Origin: Acidobacteriota bacterium
Lineage (GTDB): Bacteria; Acidobacteriota; Terriglobia; Bryobacterales; Bryobacteraceae
DNA: 64,000 nt
Assembly (NCBI GenBank): GCA_025352795.1
Contig: JANXSF010000130.1
Location: 1-64,000 of the forward strand
Reading direction: 5' to 3'
In this document: one piece after another, positions 17,119 through 25,566 of the stretch
How the letters are laid out: every line of letters starts with the position of its first letter
How positions within the stretch are numbered: position 1 is the first letter of the stretch
The notes under the pieces: generated by a model
Databases searched by the model: none
What the model was told of the DNA's origin: nothing
The model's input: only the letters and a program-made list of their open reading frames with translations
Position numbers and translations under genes: made by a program

Positions 17119-20109
17119 ATGAAGAAAATTAATTTCAAGTTGTTTTTACTGCCGCTTGTGTTTGGCGGAGCGGTAACGTATCTTTCACAGGATCCACGCC
17201 ATGCTGCGGCGCAATCGCTGGTGAGGTTCACTGGGGCTACAAGCTCACAGCCACTTGCTTTAAGTGGTGATGACTCGCTGCTGATTGTGGCTAATCCTGA
17301 TAACGACAGCGTGACGCTTTTCGATGCGAAGAACGGCAACGCGAAGCTTGCCGAAATCCGCGTTGGCAAGGAACCGAACGGTGTTGCTATTTCGCCCGAT
17401 GGCACCCGCGCTTATGTGGCCAATACCGTGGACGGAACCGTTACGGTGCTGGCGATTGATCGAAGCTCGGCCAGCATCGCCACCGTCATCAACACGATTA
17501 GGGTTGGCACAGAACCATACGGCCTGGCGCTGACTCCGCAAGGTCGTAAGTTATATGTCGCCAATGCCCGTTCCAACACGGTGACGTCCATTGACACTTC
17601 AAACTACTCCATTCGAACCATTGACAATGTTGGTTTTGAGCCGCGCGGTATTGCAATCACGAACAGTGGATCAGGAGATGACACGCAGGAAACTGTTTAC
17701 GTCACGCAATTTCTGTCCCTACCGGTTGACGGCAAAACCGATGGTACCGACGATGCCAAGGCTGGCCACGTCACAATCCTATCGGCGGCAACGGACACGG
17801 TACTGGCCGATGTTGTTATTAATCCCATAGTGGATACTGGTTTCAAGGCCGCAGGCGACGCTTTGCAGCGCATTGCTCCACCTGCCGTACCAGTCACAGC
17901 GGACTTCAAGTTTGTGACCGGTGCCTATCCAAATCAATTGAACAATATCGCCATTCGCGGCAAGTTTGCCTTTGTGCCCAACACTGGGGCATCGCCAAAT
18001 GGACCCTTCCGTTTCAACGTCAACACGCAAAGTTTACTCAGCGTGATTGATACAACAACGCGTAAAGACGCTGGTAAGACCATCAACATGCACTCCGCTG
18101 TGGACGCGCAGACGGCCACTCCAAAGCGGTTCATCACTCAACCCTGGGCGATTGCGCTGAAGCATAAAACGGATGAAGGCTACGTGGTTAGTGCGGCCAG
18201 CAACATTGTTGTGAAGGTGAAGTTTGACCCAGCCACCGGTGCAGCCACAGTGCAGAACGAACCAGCCGATGCCACCCGCGTGCTGCAAATTAACACTGGC
18301 AAGAATCCACGGGGAATTGTCATTACATCCACTGATCAGACTGCATACGTGATGAACTATGTTTCGCGAGACGTGAGCGTGATTGATCTAAGCGGCGCTG
18401 TGGAAAAGGTAACAACAACGATTCGATCAGCCAGTTTGCCAGTGCTTGGATCGCAAGAGGATAAGATCCATGTGGGCAAAGAGCTGTACCATACCTCAAT
18501 CGGCGAGTTCGACCCGACCGTTGTCGGAGGGGCCGCTATCACAGGAAGAATGTCGAACAACGGTTGGGGTTCCTGTGGCGCTTGTCACCCTCATGGATTG
18601 ACTGACAACGTGGTTTGGATTTTCCCTTCTGGCCCCAAACGCACTATTTCACAACACACCGATTTCGATCAGACTGACCCGACGCGTAAGACAGCTCGTG
18701 CGCTGAACTGGTCGGGTGAGCGCGATGAGCAGGCGGATTTCGAATTGAATATTCGCGCTGTTTCCGGGGGGCTTGGGGTGATTGTCGGAGCTGATGGCAT
18801 TACACAGGATACGACCGTGGTCAATTTGACACCGCTTGTCAGCCGCGGTCGCAATCAGTTGAAAGTGCGTGGAGTGCCTGCCTGGGATGCAATGGAAGCG
18901 TATGTCCAAAGTGGTATTCGGGCTCCTATTTCTCCGCTGCGTGGCTCTACAGATCCGGCTATTGCTGCGGGTCGTCAAGCGTTTATTCAAGCAAACTGCC
19001 AAAGCTGTCACGGTGGTGCGCAATGGACCTCTGGCCGTGTGCGGTTTAGCGGAGCACCCGATTCCAGCTTGGTTTCCAATGGGCAATTGATCACTGAACT
19101 GCGCAGCGTGGGGACCTTTACTGCATCGGCGTTCAATGAAGTTCGCCAGAATGCTGCGCCGGCAATTGGGATTGACGGATTCGTACCACCGTCACTACTT
19201 TCGCTATTTGCTTTTCCGCAAACGTTCTTTCATGGTGGCGCGGCAAACACACTTGAAGCAGTAATGCAGGTGGTGCCACACCGTTCCGCAGGGACTGGTG
19301 CGGATACATTGCAAGATGCCACAAAGCGGGCTCAGTTGATCAAGTTCATACAGTCAATTGATGCATCCACGCAGATCATTACACCCAATGCTCCAACCAA
19401 GTTGACAGTTACTTCTGCGGCCTGGAACATTGGAAGCAAGGTGGCACCGGACAGCCTTGCATCGGGATATGGTTCAGGGCTTGCGACTCAAGCAGGGGCG
19501 CCGTCAGCGGCTCCGCTTCCCGTCACATTCAATGGAACCACTGTAACGATTCAGGATACGAACGGTGCGCAAAGGCTGGGGCAGTTGTTCTACGTCGGCC
19601 CTGATCAGGTGAACTTTGTGGTGCCAGCGGCAACGGGAATTGGGACGGCGTTGATTACCGTCACAAGCGGCAGCGGGGCCACGGCTACTACCAGCCTGGA
19701 CGTCGCTACGGTGGCGCCCTCGGTGTTCACCATGCCTGGAGGAACAGTGGCGGCGGCAGTGGCTTTACGCTCAACCGCCAATAACGTTCAGACTCCCATC
19801 GCAGTGTTCCAATGTTCCAGCGTGCCAGTTTGTACGGCGACGCCAATGGATCTGGGTGAAGCCGGCGACATTGTAGTGGTGACTTTCTTTGGCACTGGGC
19901 TAAGAAAGAACACCGGTTTGGCCAACGTGAAAGCAACCATTGGCGGCGTGGATGCTGCTGTATTGTTTGCCGGAGCCCAACCCCAATTTACAGGGCTGGA
20001 CCAACTCAACGTGCAGTTGCCTTTATCACTGCGTGGCAAGGGTGATGTCCAAGTGGTGTTTACTATTGATGGGCAGACCAGCAACACGGTGACCATCAAC
20101 GTGCGCTAG
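17119..20109 (+). CDS. Exported YVTN beta-propeller dihaem cytochrome with Solibacter C-terminal domain
   Basis: The 996-residue protein has a signal peptide (FKLFLLPLVFGGAVTYL) and then YVTN-type propeller repeats (about 40-440; GTRAYVANTVDGTVTVLAID, GRKLYVANARSNTV, TAYVMNYVSRDVSVIDL). A cytochrome region follows with two CxxCH sites: C486-H490 (SCGACHPHG) and C627-H631 (NCQSCHGG). The C-terminus from about 763 (VTSAAWNIGSKVAPDSLASG ... YVGPDQVNFVVPAAT) matches the Solibacter-type domain TIGR03437, here in its full and a partial second form. An AAGGAG lies near 17106. It probably moves electrons or binds ligands at the cell surface; substrate unknown. It is followed by a strong terminator. 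Confidence 0.88.
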   Translation: MKKINFKLFLLPLVFGGAVTYLSQDPRHAAAQSLVRFTGATSSQPLALSGDDSLLIVANPDNDSVTLFDAKNGNAKLAEIRVGKEPNGVAISPDGTRAYVANTVDGTVTVLAIDRSSASIATVINTIRVGTEPYGLALTPQGRKLYVANARSNTVTSIDTSNYSIRTIDNVGFEPRGIAITNSGSGDDTQETVYVTQFLSLPVDGKTDGTDDAKAGHVTILSAATDTVLADVVINPIVDTGFKAAGDALQRIAPPAVPVTADFKFVTGAYPNQLNNIAIRGKFAFVPNTGASPNGPFRFNVNTQSLLSVIDTTTRKDAGKTINMHSAVDAQTATPKRFITQPWAIALKHKTDEGYVVSAASNIVVKVKFDPATGAATVQNEPADATRVLQINTGKNPRGIVITSTDQTAYVMNYVSRDVSVIDLSGAVEKVTTTIRSASLPVLGSQEDKIHVGKELYHTSIGEFDPTVVGGAAITGRMSNNGWGSCGACHPHGLTDNVVWIFPSGPKRTISQHTDFDQTDPTRKTARALNWSGERDEQADFELNIRAVSGGLGVIVGADGITQDTTVVNLTPLVSRGRNQLKVRGVPAWDAMEAYVQSGIRAPISPLRGSTDPAIAAGRQAFIQANCQSCHGGAQWTSGRVRFSGAPDSSLVSNGQLITELRSVGTFTASAFNEVRQNAAPAIGIDGFVPPSLLSLFAFPQTFFHGGAANTLEAVMQVVPHRSAGTGADTLQDATKRAQLIKFIQSIDASTQIITPNAPTKLTVTSAAWNIGSKVAPDSLASGYGSGLATQAGAPSAAPLPVTFNGTTVTIQDTNGAQRLGQLFYVGPDQVNFVVPAATGIGTALITVTSGSGATATTSLDVATVAPSVFTMPGGTVAAAVALRSTANNVQTPIAVFQCSSVPVCTATPMDLGEAGDIVVVTFFGTGLRKNTGLANVKATIGGVDAAVLFAGAQPQFTGLDQLNVQLPLSLRGKGDVQVVFTIDGQTSNTVTINVR

Positions 20110-20124
20110 CTTAGTACCCCCCCC

Positions 20125-20152
20125 GCCAGCCGATACGCTCGGCTGGCTTTTT
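20125..20152 (+). terminator. Rho-independent terminator
   Basis: A perfect 9-bp stem GCCAGCCGA / TCGGCTGGC with loop TACGC is followed by TTTTT, 15 bases after the stop codon of the dihaem propeller gene. Confidence 0.9.
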
Positions 20153-20161
20153 CCCCTAAGT

Positions 20162-20190
20162 AGGACTGACCTTAGGCTGGTCCTTTTTTT
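20162..20190 (+). terminator. Weaker second terminator-like hairpin
   Basis: AGGAC(TG) pairs with the downstream (TG)GTCCT, with two G-T wobbles, and is followed by seven Ts. It could back up the terminator just upstream. Confidence 0.5.
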
Positions 20191-20195
20191 ATTGC

Positions 20196-20234
20196 CATTA
20201 CCTTCGCGTCTCTCCATAGAACGCGAAGGTAATG
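20196..20234. repeat. Perfect 14-bp inverted repeat
   Basis: CATTACCTTCGCGT (20196-20209) and its exact reverse complement ACGCGAAGGTAATG (20221-20234) flank an 11-base loop. No T-run follows on either strand, so it is not an ordinary terminator. It lies about 85 bases upstream of the PSD1-type cytochrome start and could be an operator, an RNA hairpin or a mobile-repeat remnant. Confidence 0.75.
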
Positions 20235-20249
20235 AAATACATAAGCACA

Positions 20250-20270
20250 GCTCCCTGGCGGTCACGGCTC
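20250..20270 (+). repeat. Intergenic 21-bp repeat, copy B
   Basis: This copy differs from the copy A consensus at one base (G at 20257). The tail is GGATTTCTACGAT, which resembles the second part of copy D (GGATTTCCGCGAT near 44898) rather than GGTATC, so copy B looks internally deleted. Confidence 0.75.
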
Positions 20271-20318
20271 GGATTTCTACGATACTTGACCTGTTTACTT
20301 GATAAGATAGGCGCGTTC

Positions 20319-22688
20319 ATGTCGATTTCCCAAAACCTTCGCAGACGTTTAGTCGCAGTGTTGTCGGTGTTTGCGTTTCCGATTATTGCTGCATCGCAAC
20401 TAAGCTCCAGTGATCAATTTGCTCAATCTATTCGCCCTGTACTGGCGCAGAATTGTTCTGCATGCCACAACCCGGCAAGCCCTAAAAATCGCATCAATTT
20501 CTTAAAAGCAACCTCAACTAAAGACTTGCAAGCCAATCGCGGGCTATGGCGTGATGTGGCTACCCAGATGCGTAATCGAACCATGCCGCCAGTGGAATCG
20601 AAGCTAACGGAAGAGGATCGTTTGAGGGTGTCCACTTGGATTGATGAGCGCCTACGGGTAACTGCATGCGATGCGGGTGACTACGCCGGTGCAGTGGCCC
20701 TGCGCCGCTTGAATCGTCGCGAATATCACAACTCCATTCGGGATTTACTGGGTGTTGACTACAATGTATCGGAGCTTTTCCCAGCCGATGGAACCGGTGG
20801 TGCGGGGTTCGATACCAACGGTGAGACGTTGTACATTCCGCCGTTACTTATGGAACGGTATATGGAAGCAGCGCAGCAAATTGTGGATCGCGCCATTATC
20901 ACTCCCGACCTTGTAAAGACTGTCAACGCATCGCAAATGCTACCCGCTGATTTAAAAGCGGCACCACCCCGCATTCTGGTTCCTGGTGCTGAGCTATCGA
21001 CGCCGATCTCAATTTATATCAGTGGCGATTATACGGTGCGAGTTGCCGCAGAACGTAAGGAAGGCATGGGTTCACTTTCATTAAAGGTGGATGGCGGGAC
21101 GCCTGTGCCGCTGACCTTGCCGCAAGCTCGTGCAGGGAACAGGGGCGGTGGTGGCGGTCGTGTTCCCGGGTATCAAGTGCAGGTGCGCCTTGCTCGCGGA
21201 CTTCGACTTTTGACTATCATCGTTGACGGATCTGCGGTGCCCATTACCAGTTTGACGCTAGAGCAAAAGCCCATGGAAACGGTGCCTGAAAAATCGGCGA
21301 TGCACTATCGACTGCTAGGTCTGGAGCCTGGCGGCGACGTATTGCAACCGCGAAAAGTGGCCGAGCAAATTCTGCGAGCTTTTCTGCGGAAGGCATATCG
21401 GCGTCCTGTTGAGCCGATAGATGCCGTCCCATACCTGAAACTTTATGACCGTGCGGCGGAACGTGGAGATCCTTTTGAAGAACGCATGAAACTAGCGCTG
21501 AAAGGGGTTTTGGTAAGTCCTCAGTTTCTTTTTAAGATTGAACATCGAAACGAGAAACCAGGAATTTATCTGCTGGGCCAATATGAATTGGCTTCCCGGA
21601 TGTCTTATTTTCTGTGGTCAACTATGCCCGATGAAGAGTTAACCAGTCTGGCTGATCAAGGCAAGCTGCAAGATGTACAAGTATTGACATCGCAACTGGA
21701 GCGCATGCTTGACGATCCGCGGTCGCGCACTTTCACCAGCACATTTATTGGCCAGTGGCTGGGCACTCAAGATGTTGGTGGGCGAGCAGCACCAATGCTG
21801 ACCGAGTTGCAGACTTACTATACGCCGCCCGTTGCCGCTGACCTGCGCGCTGAACCTATTCTGTTATTCCAACGCATTGTTGGTGAAAATCGCAGCCTGC
21901 TGGAATTACTAACCGCCGATTACACTTACATGACGGAGCGGCTGGTGAAGTTTTATCAACTGGAAGACAAGATGAAAGACTTTCAGGGCAATCAAGCACA
22001 ACTTGTGAAATGGCCCGATAACCGTCGTGCCGGGGTAATGAATTCTGGTGCTGTAATGGCGATGACGTCGCACTATAGGCAGACCAGTCCGGTGCTGCGC
22101 GGGGCCTGGGTGTTAGAAACAATGTTAGGTACACCAGTTCCTCCGCCGCCTCTCAACGTGCCACCGCTTGAACCGGTGAAGTGTCTGGAAAACTGCGCAG
22201 TGGAAGCAAAAACAGCCGTGGGGATGCGGCAGAGAATCCTGAATCACCGTGTGAATCCAGCCTGCACTGCCTGCCACAATCTGATGGACCCCATCGGGTT
22301 CGCAATGGAGAACTTTGATTGGACAGGCCGCTGGCGCGATAAGGAATTCGATGGCTCGGCAATTGATGCCACAGGGGTACTGCCATCGGGGGAAAAATTC
22401 GATGGACCTGCTGAACTTCGCAATGTACTGCTTGAGAAAAAAGATGACTTTCTGCGACACCTTTCGGGTAAGGTGCTTGGTTACGCCTTGGGCCGCAGCC
22501 TCCAGGATGGGGATAGTTGTACGGTGCAACACATGGCTGACGCTTTGAAAAAAGATGATTACCGAGCGCGCACCCTGTTTCGTGAAGTGGTGCTGAGCGT
22601 CCCATTTCGCAATAGTCAAGGTGGGGTTGTGAAAATGGAATCGGCTGCACCTGCACGTAAGCGGATAGGGCCAATGGTAGTAAAATGA
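20319..22688 (+). CDS. Exported PSD1-type cytochrome (DUF1587/1595/1592/1588/1585)
   Basis: The 789-residue protein starts at the ATG at 20319; an in-frame ATG at 20232 lies upstream of the repeat and would add no domain. A signal peptide (LVAVLSVFAFPIIAASQ) precedes a haem site C46-H50 (NCSACHNP). DUF1587 (RRLNRREYHNSIRDLLGVD, about 128-150), a carbohydrate-binding-like middle, DUF1595/DUF1592 (YELASRMSYFLWSTMPDEEL) and DUF1588 with a second CxxCH (C649, ACTACHNLMDPIGFAMENFD) follow, ending in DUF1585 (GKVLGYALGRSL). Family members are exported, probably surface, oxidoreductase-like proteins of unknown substrate, almost always paired with DUF1552 as here (12-base gap). Confidence 0.9.
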   Translation: MSISQNLRRRLVAVLSVFAFPIIAASQLSSSDQFAQSIRPVLAQNCSACHNPASPKNRINFLKATSTKDLQANRGLWRDVATQMRNRTMPPVESKLTEEDRLRVSTWIDERLRVTACDAGDYAGAVALRRLNRREYHNSIRDLLGVDYNVSELFPADGTGGAGFDTNGETLYIPPLLMERYMEAAQQIVDRAIITPDLVKTVNASQMLPADLKAAPPRILVPGAELSTPISIYISGDYTVRVAAERKEGMGSLSLKVDGGTPVPLTLPQARAGNRGGGGGRVPGYQVQVRLARGLRLLTIIVDGSAVPITSLTLEQKPMETVPEKSAMHYRLLGLEPGGDVLQPRKVAEQILRAFLRKAYRRPVEPIDAVPYLKLYDRAAERGDPFEERMKLALKGVLVSPQFLFKIEHRNEKPGIYLLGQYELASRMSYFLWSTMPDEELTSLADQGKLQDVQVLTSQLERMLDDPRSRTFTSTFIGQWLGTQDVGGRAAPMLTELQTYYTPPVAADLRAEPILLFQRIVGENRSLLELLTADYTYMTERLVKFYQLEDKMKDFQGNQAQLVKWPDNRRAGVMNSGAVMAMTSHYRQTSPVLRGAWVLETMLGTPVPPPPLNVPPLEPVKCLENCAVEAKTAVGMRQRILNHRVNPACTACHNLMDPIGFAMENFDWTGRWRDKEFDGSAIDATGVLPSGEKFDGPAELRNVLLEKKDDFLRHLSGKVLGYALGRSLQDGDSCTVQHMADALKKDDYRARTLFREVVLSVPFRNSQGGVVKMESAAPARKRIGPMVVK

Positions 22689-22700
22689 GGGCAATCAAAG

Positions 22701-24077
22701 ATGTCGAATAGAATTTCCAGACGAACAATGTTGCGCGGCACAGGCGCGGCGATGGCCCTTCCATGGCTGGAGTCAGTGGCTTCTGCGGCCACTCCAGATA
22801 GCGTGTCAACGCTTGCCGAACCGCCGCTACGTTCCGTGTTCATGTACATGCCCAACGGTGTGCGTCCAGATTTTTGGACGCCAGCGGGCGAAGGCGAGAC
22901 CTACGAAACTACGCCCCATTTGAAACCGCTGGAGAGTCTGAAGAACGACTTCCTGCTACTTGAAAATCTTTGGAATGCAAAGACCGTTGGGCGCAATGGC
23001 CATTGGCCCAAAGTGCCTGCCTGGCTATCTGGCGGCTATGTTGAACGCACGTCAGGGGACGACTTGGATTCCGGCGGTACAACCGTAGATCAACTGTTGG
23101 CGCAAAAGATTGGCGACCGGACAATGCTGCCCAGTTTCGAGTTGGGCCTGGAAGCAACGCGCAATGGAATTGACACTGCCGGTGGAGGCTTCGCCCGCAT
23201 GTATGGGTCATTTATTTCGTGGCGCGATCCCCATACACCGGTTCCAAAAGAGATCATTCCGCAACTTGCCTTTGACCGATTATTCCGGTCGAACAAAGCC
23301 CCTGTGATTTCAAGTCTCAATCCTGACGGCCCAGCACTGTTGACGGCGCTTCAACGGGATGAGAGTAGTATTCTGGACATTGTGCAGGATCAGGCAAGGC
23401 TGCTTCGTAAGGAAGGCAGTTCTAGTGATCGGGTCAGGTTGGATGAATACTTTGAATCCGTGCGGTCTGTGGAACAGCGCTTACAAGCCGCGCTTCGGCC
23501 ACAGAAACGTTGGATCAACAAAGGGAAGTTTCCGTTGGAACGCCCTGGTCCGGGCATTCCCGCCACGCGACCCGAACATATGAAACTGATGATGGACATT
23601 ATGGTTCTGGCACTGTGGAGTGATACCACGCGGATTGGTACATTCATGACCGCAGATGCACAAACCAATGAGGATTATTCCTTCCTGCCTGGAGTGAAAG
23701 GCGGATTTCATTCCATTTCGCATCATGCTGAAGAGCCCGTTCGAAAGAAGCAGTATGAAACGTGTGTCACTTGGCATGTGGAACAAGTTGCGTATTTTCT
23801 GAACAAGCTGAAGAGTTTGGATGAAGGCGGCAAATCGCTGCTGGACAATTCCATGGTCATGTTTGGTTGTGGCATCAAGTGCGGAAATTTGCATCTTGAG
23901 GAAAATCTGCCCATCGCGTTGGCTGGTGGAGGGAAGGGAACACTACGCGGAGGTCGTCGTCTGCGGTTCGAAAAGAAAACCCCGCTGTGCAACCTTTACC
24001 TCAGCATGTTGCACCGCATGGGTGTGAAGGAAGAATCGTTCGGAGATAGTACAGGGCAATTGCAGGGCCTTTCATAA
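22701..24077 (+). CDS. DUF1552 Tat-exported protein
   Basis: The 458-residue protein has a twin-arginine signal ([20 protein letters not shown]). It carries DUF1552 marks: [53 protein letters not shown] and a C-terminal [18 protein letters not shown]1552 proteins are partners of the preceding DUF1587-1585 cytochromes in planctomycetes and acidobacteria; the fold resembles sulfatase/DUF1501-like proteins but the function is unknown. It sits 12 bases after the cytochrome and one base before the esterase, so the three are one operon. Confidence 0.9.
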   Translation: MSNRISRRTMLRGTGAAMALPWLESVASAATPDSVSTLAEPPLRSVFMYMPNGVRPDFWTPAGEGETYETTPHLKPLESLKNDFLLLENLWNAKTVGRNGHWPKVPAWLSGGYVERTSGDDLDSGGTTVDQLLAQKIGDRTMLPSFELGLEATRNGIDTAGGGFARMYGSFISWRDPHTPVPKEIIPQLAFDRLFRSNKAPVISSLNPDGPALLTALQRDESSILDIVQDQARLLRKEGSSSDRVRLDEYFESVRSVEQRLQAALRPQKRWINKGKFPLERPGPGIPATRPEHMKLMMDIMVLALWSDTTRIGTFMTADAQTNEDYSFLPGVKGGFHSISHHAEEPVRKKQYETCVTWHVEQVAYFLNKLKSLDEGGKSLLDNSMVMFGCGIKCGNLHLEENLPIALAGGGKGTLRGGRRLRFEKKTPLCNLYLSMLHRMGVKEESFGDSTGQLQGLS

Positions 24078-24078
24078 T

Positions 24079-25092
24079 ATGAAACATTTTAGGATTTTAT
24101 CCATATCGGCAGTGTTAGCGGCAACAGCTTTCGGCCAAGTGGCACCTCAAACAACTACCACGCCACAAGCTCCTAATCCCAATTCACAATACCGACTGGG
24201 ACCCGATTCCATGCCGCAAGAAGGCGTTCCGAAAGGCGAGATCCGCGGGCCATTTACGTTACCTAGCACGGCTTATCCAGGCACCCAGCACACGTATTGG
24301 GTCTATGTACCGGCACAGTACGATCCCACAGTTCCGGCCAGCCTGATGATTTTCCAGGACGGTCAGGCTTTCAAAAATGAAGAGGGGGACCTGCGCGCTC
24401 AAAACGTAATGGACAACTTGATTTATCGTCGGGAAATCCCGGTGATGATCGGCGTGTTCATCAATCCTGGTCGCACTCCGGAACAACCTGAGCCGAATCA
24501 GAAGGACTGGGGTGACCGCACGACGAATCGGGGCACGGAGTACAATACGCCGGATGATAAGTATGCCCGCGTGATCACAGAAGAGCTGATGCCGACATTG
24601 CACAAGGAGTACAGCATTTCAAAAGATCCTGAACAACATGGCATTGGGGGTGCAAGCTCTGGTGCGATCGCGGCGTTCGCGGTGGCTTGGGAACGGCCGA
24701 ATGATTTCCGAAAAGTGCTGAGTATTGTTGGTAGCTTCACCAACATCCGGGGTGGTTATGTCTACCCGGAACGCGTGCTGGCCAGTGCTAAGAAGCCCAT
24801 CCGCATTTTTCTTTGCGATGGTCGGAATGACAACCGGGGTGCCGGACGAGCTGGTGCCGCCTATGACGAAAAGCGCGACTGGTTCTTTCAAAATGTGCGT
24901 CTGATGAAAGCACTTACGCAGAAGGGTTATGACGTGAGTTACTCATGGGGCATGAACCTTCATGGGCAGAAATTCGGTGGAGCGATTATGCCTGAAATGA
25001 TGCGCTGGTTGTGGCGTGATGGTCCCGTTTCCACTGATCCAAACGATATAGTGGAGCGAAGTTTTCGCCAACCTGTTGTTAAGAAGCAGTAA
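24079..25092 (+). CDS. Exported esterase, enterochelin-esterase-like alpha/beta hydrolase
   Basis: The 337-residue protein has a signal peptide ([15 protein letters not shown]), an N-terminal beta-sandwich lead ([18 protein letters not shown]), and an esterase-D/Fes-like alpha/beta hydrolase domain. The nucleophile elbow is [13 protein letters not shown] (about 190-202, Ser in GASSG). An acidic residue follows in [14 protein letters not shown], and the histidine is likely in [13 protein letters not shown]. It starts one base after the DUF1552 stop. As third gene of the operon it may release ester-linked groups from polysaccharide or polyphenol substrates of the partner cytochrome system; that is inference. 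Confidence 0.82.
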   Translation: MKHFRILSISAVLAATAFGQVAPQTTTTPQAPNPNSQYRLGPDSMPQEGVPKGEIRGPFTLPSTAYPGTQHTYWVYVPAQYDPTVPASLMIFQDGQAFKNEEGDLRAQNVMDNLIYRREIPVMIGVFINPGRTPEQPEPNQKDWGDRTTNRGTEYNTPDDKYARVITEELMPTLHKEYSISKDPEQHGIGGASSGAIAAFAVAWERPNDFRKVLSIVGSFTNIRGGYVYPERVLASAKKPIRIFLCDGRNDNRGAGRAGAAYDEKRDWFFQNVRLMKALTQKGYDVSYSWGMNLHGQKFGGAIMPEMMRWLWRDGPVSTDPNDIVERSFRQPVVKKQ

Positions 25093-25233
25093 GTCAAGCT
25101 AGTGATTAGTTTGCGAAAGTCCTCGGCAGGCGAAATCGCCCCACCCAGATCAAGTCCGATGTTTGTGATGTGGGGTAGGGATTCAGCCTTAGAATCTCCA
25201 ATCTTTGTTGAGATAACCTGTGGTTGAAAGACT

Positions 25234-25254
25234 GCTCCCTCGCGGTCACCGCTC
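25234..25254 (+). repeat. Intergenic 21-bp repeat, copy C
   Basis: One mismatch to the consensus (C at 25250), followed by TGTATCG. The hairpin arm upstream is ACTGC, which still pairs with GCGGT through a G-T wobble. It lies between the esterase and the 62-residue gene. Confidence 0.75.
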
Positions 25255-25298
25255 TGTATCGTAGGTGATACGGTTCGCTCCTAAGTGACATTGGGCAG

Positions 25299-25304
25299 TA
25301 TAAT
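25299..25304 (+). promoter_or_regulatory. -10 TATAAT just before a small gene
   Basis: Consensus TATAAT ends six bases before the ATG at 25311, and no Shine-Dalgarno is present. Transcription would start at or next to the start codon. TTCGCT at 25274 is a poor -35 with a long spacer. Confidence 0.5.
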
Positions 25305-25310
25305 AATGCT

Positions 25311-25499
25311 ATGCTGGAAAACATTCACAAGGTTAAGACCCTGCCTTCCCACACCATTGAATATGCTCCCAAGACATCTTCATCTAAACGCAGGTTTGGT
25401 TCGGCAGCGCACCTGCTAAAGCAAGGCCTTGTAAAAGAAACACCTGGCTGGGAAGCTCCACTTTCGGAAGCAGAAGTTGATGAGTTGTTTGGTTTGTGA
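25311..25499 (+). CDS. Small protein (62 aa), relative of the 14793 protein
   Basis: The 62-residue product contains RRFGSAAHLLKQGL and GWEAPLSEAEVDELFGL. The second half matches the 53-residue protein at 14793-14954 (GSA motif, aromatic-x-x-P, then acidic AExD and a final G). Both are acidic at the C-terminus and could be small antitoxin-like or adaptor proteins; the DUF2281 tail is the closest family I can think of, with low confidence. It has its own TATAAT and stands alone between the esterase operon and a shared hairpin terminator. Confidence 0.55.
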   Translation: MLENIHKVKTLPSHTIEYAPKTSSSKRRFGSAAHLLKQGLVKETPGWEAPLSEAEVDELFGL

Positions 25500-25503
25500 A
25501 TCC

Positions 25504-25541
25504 TCAAAAAACAAAAAGTGCCACCCTTACGAGTGGCACTT
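25504..25541 (-). terminator. Rho-independent terminator of the TonB receptor gene
   Basis: The perfect 9-bp stem AAGTGCCAC (25516-25524) / GTGGCACTT (25533-25541) is followed, reading leftward, by a T-rich run over 25504-25517. On the plus strand the same hairpin lies 16 bases after the small gene but has no T-run, so it mainly serves the minus-strand receptor gene. Confidence 0.85.
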
Positions 25542-25566
25542 ATCTCACACAAACGATCCGTTACTA

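Noticed and set aside
20232-20318. Upstream ATG for the PSD1-type cytochrome
   Set aside because: The extra 29 residues are translated from the dispersed repeat and do not form a signal peptide; the ATG at 20319 does.
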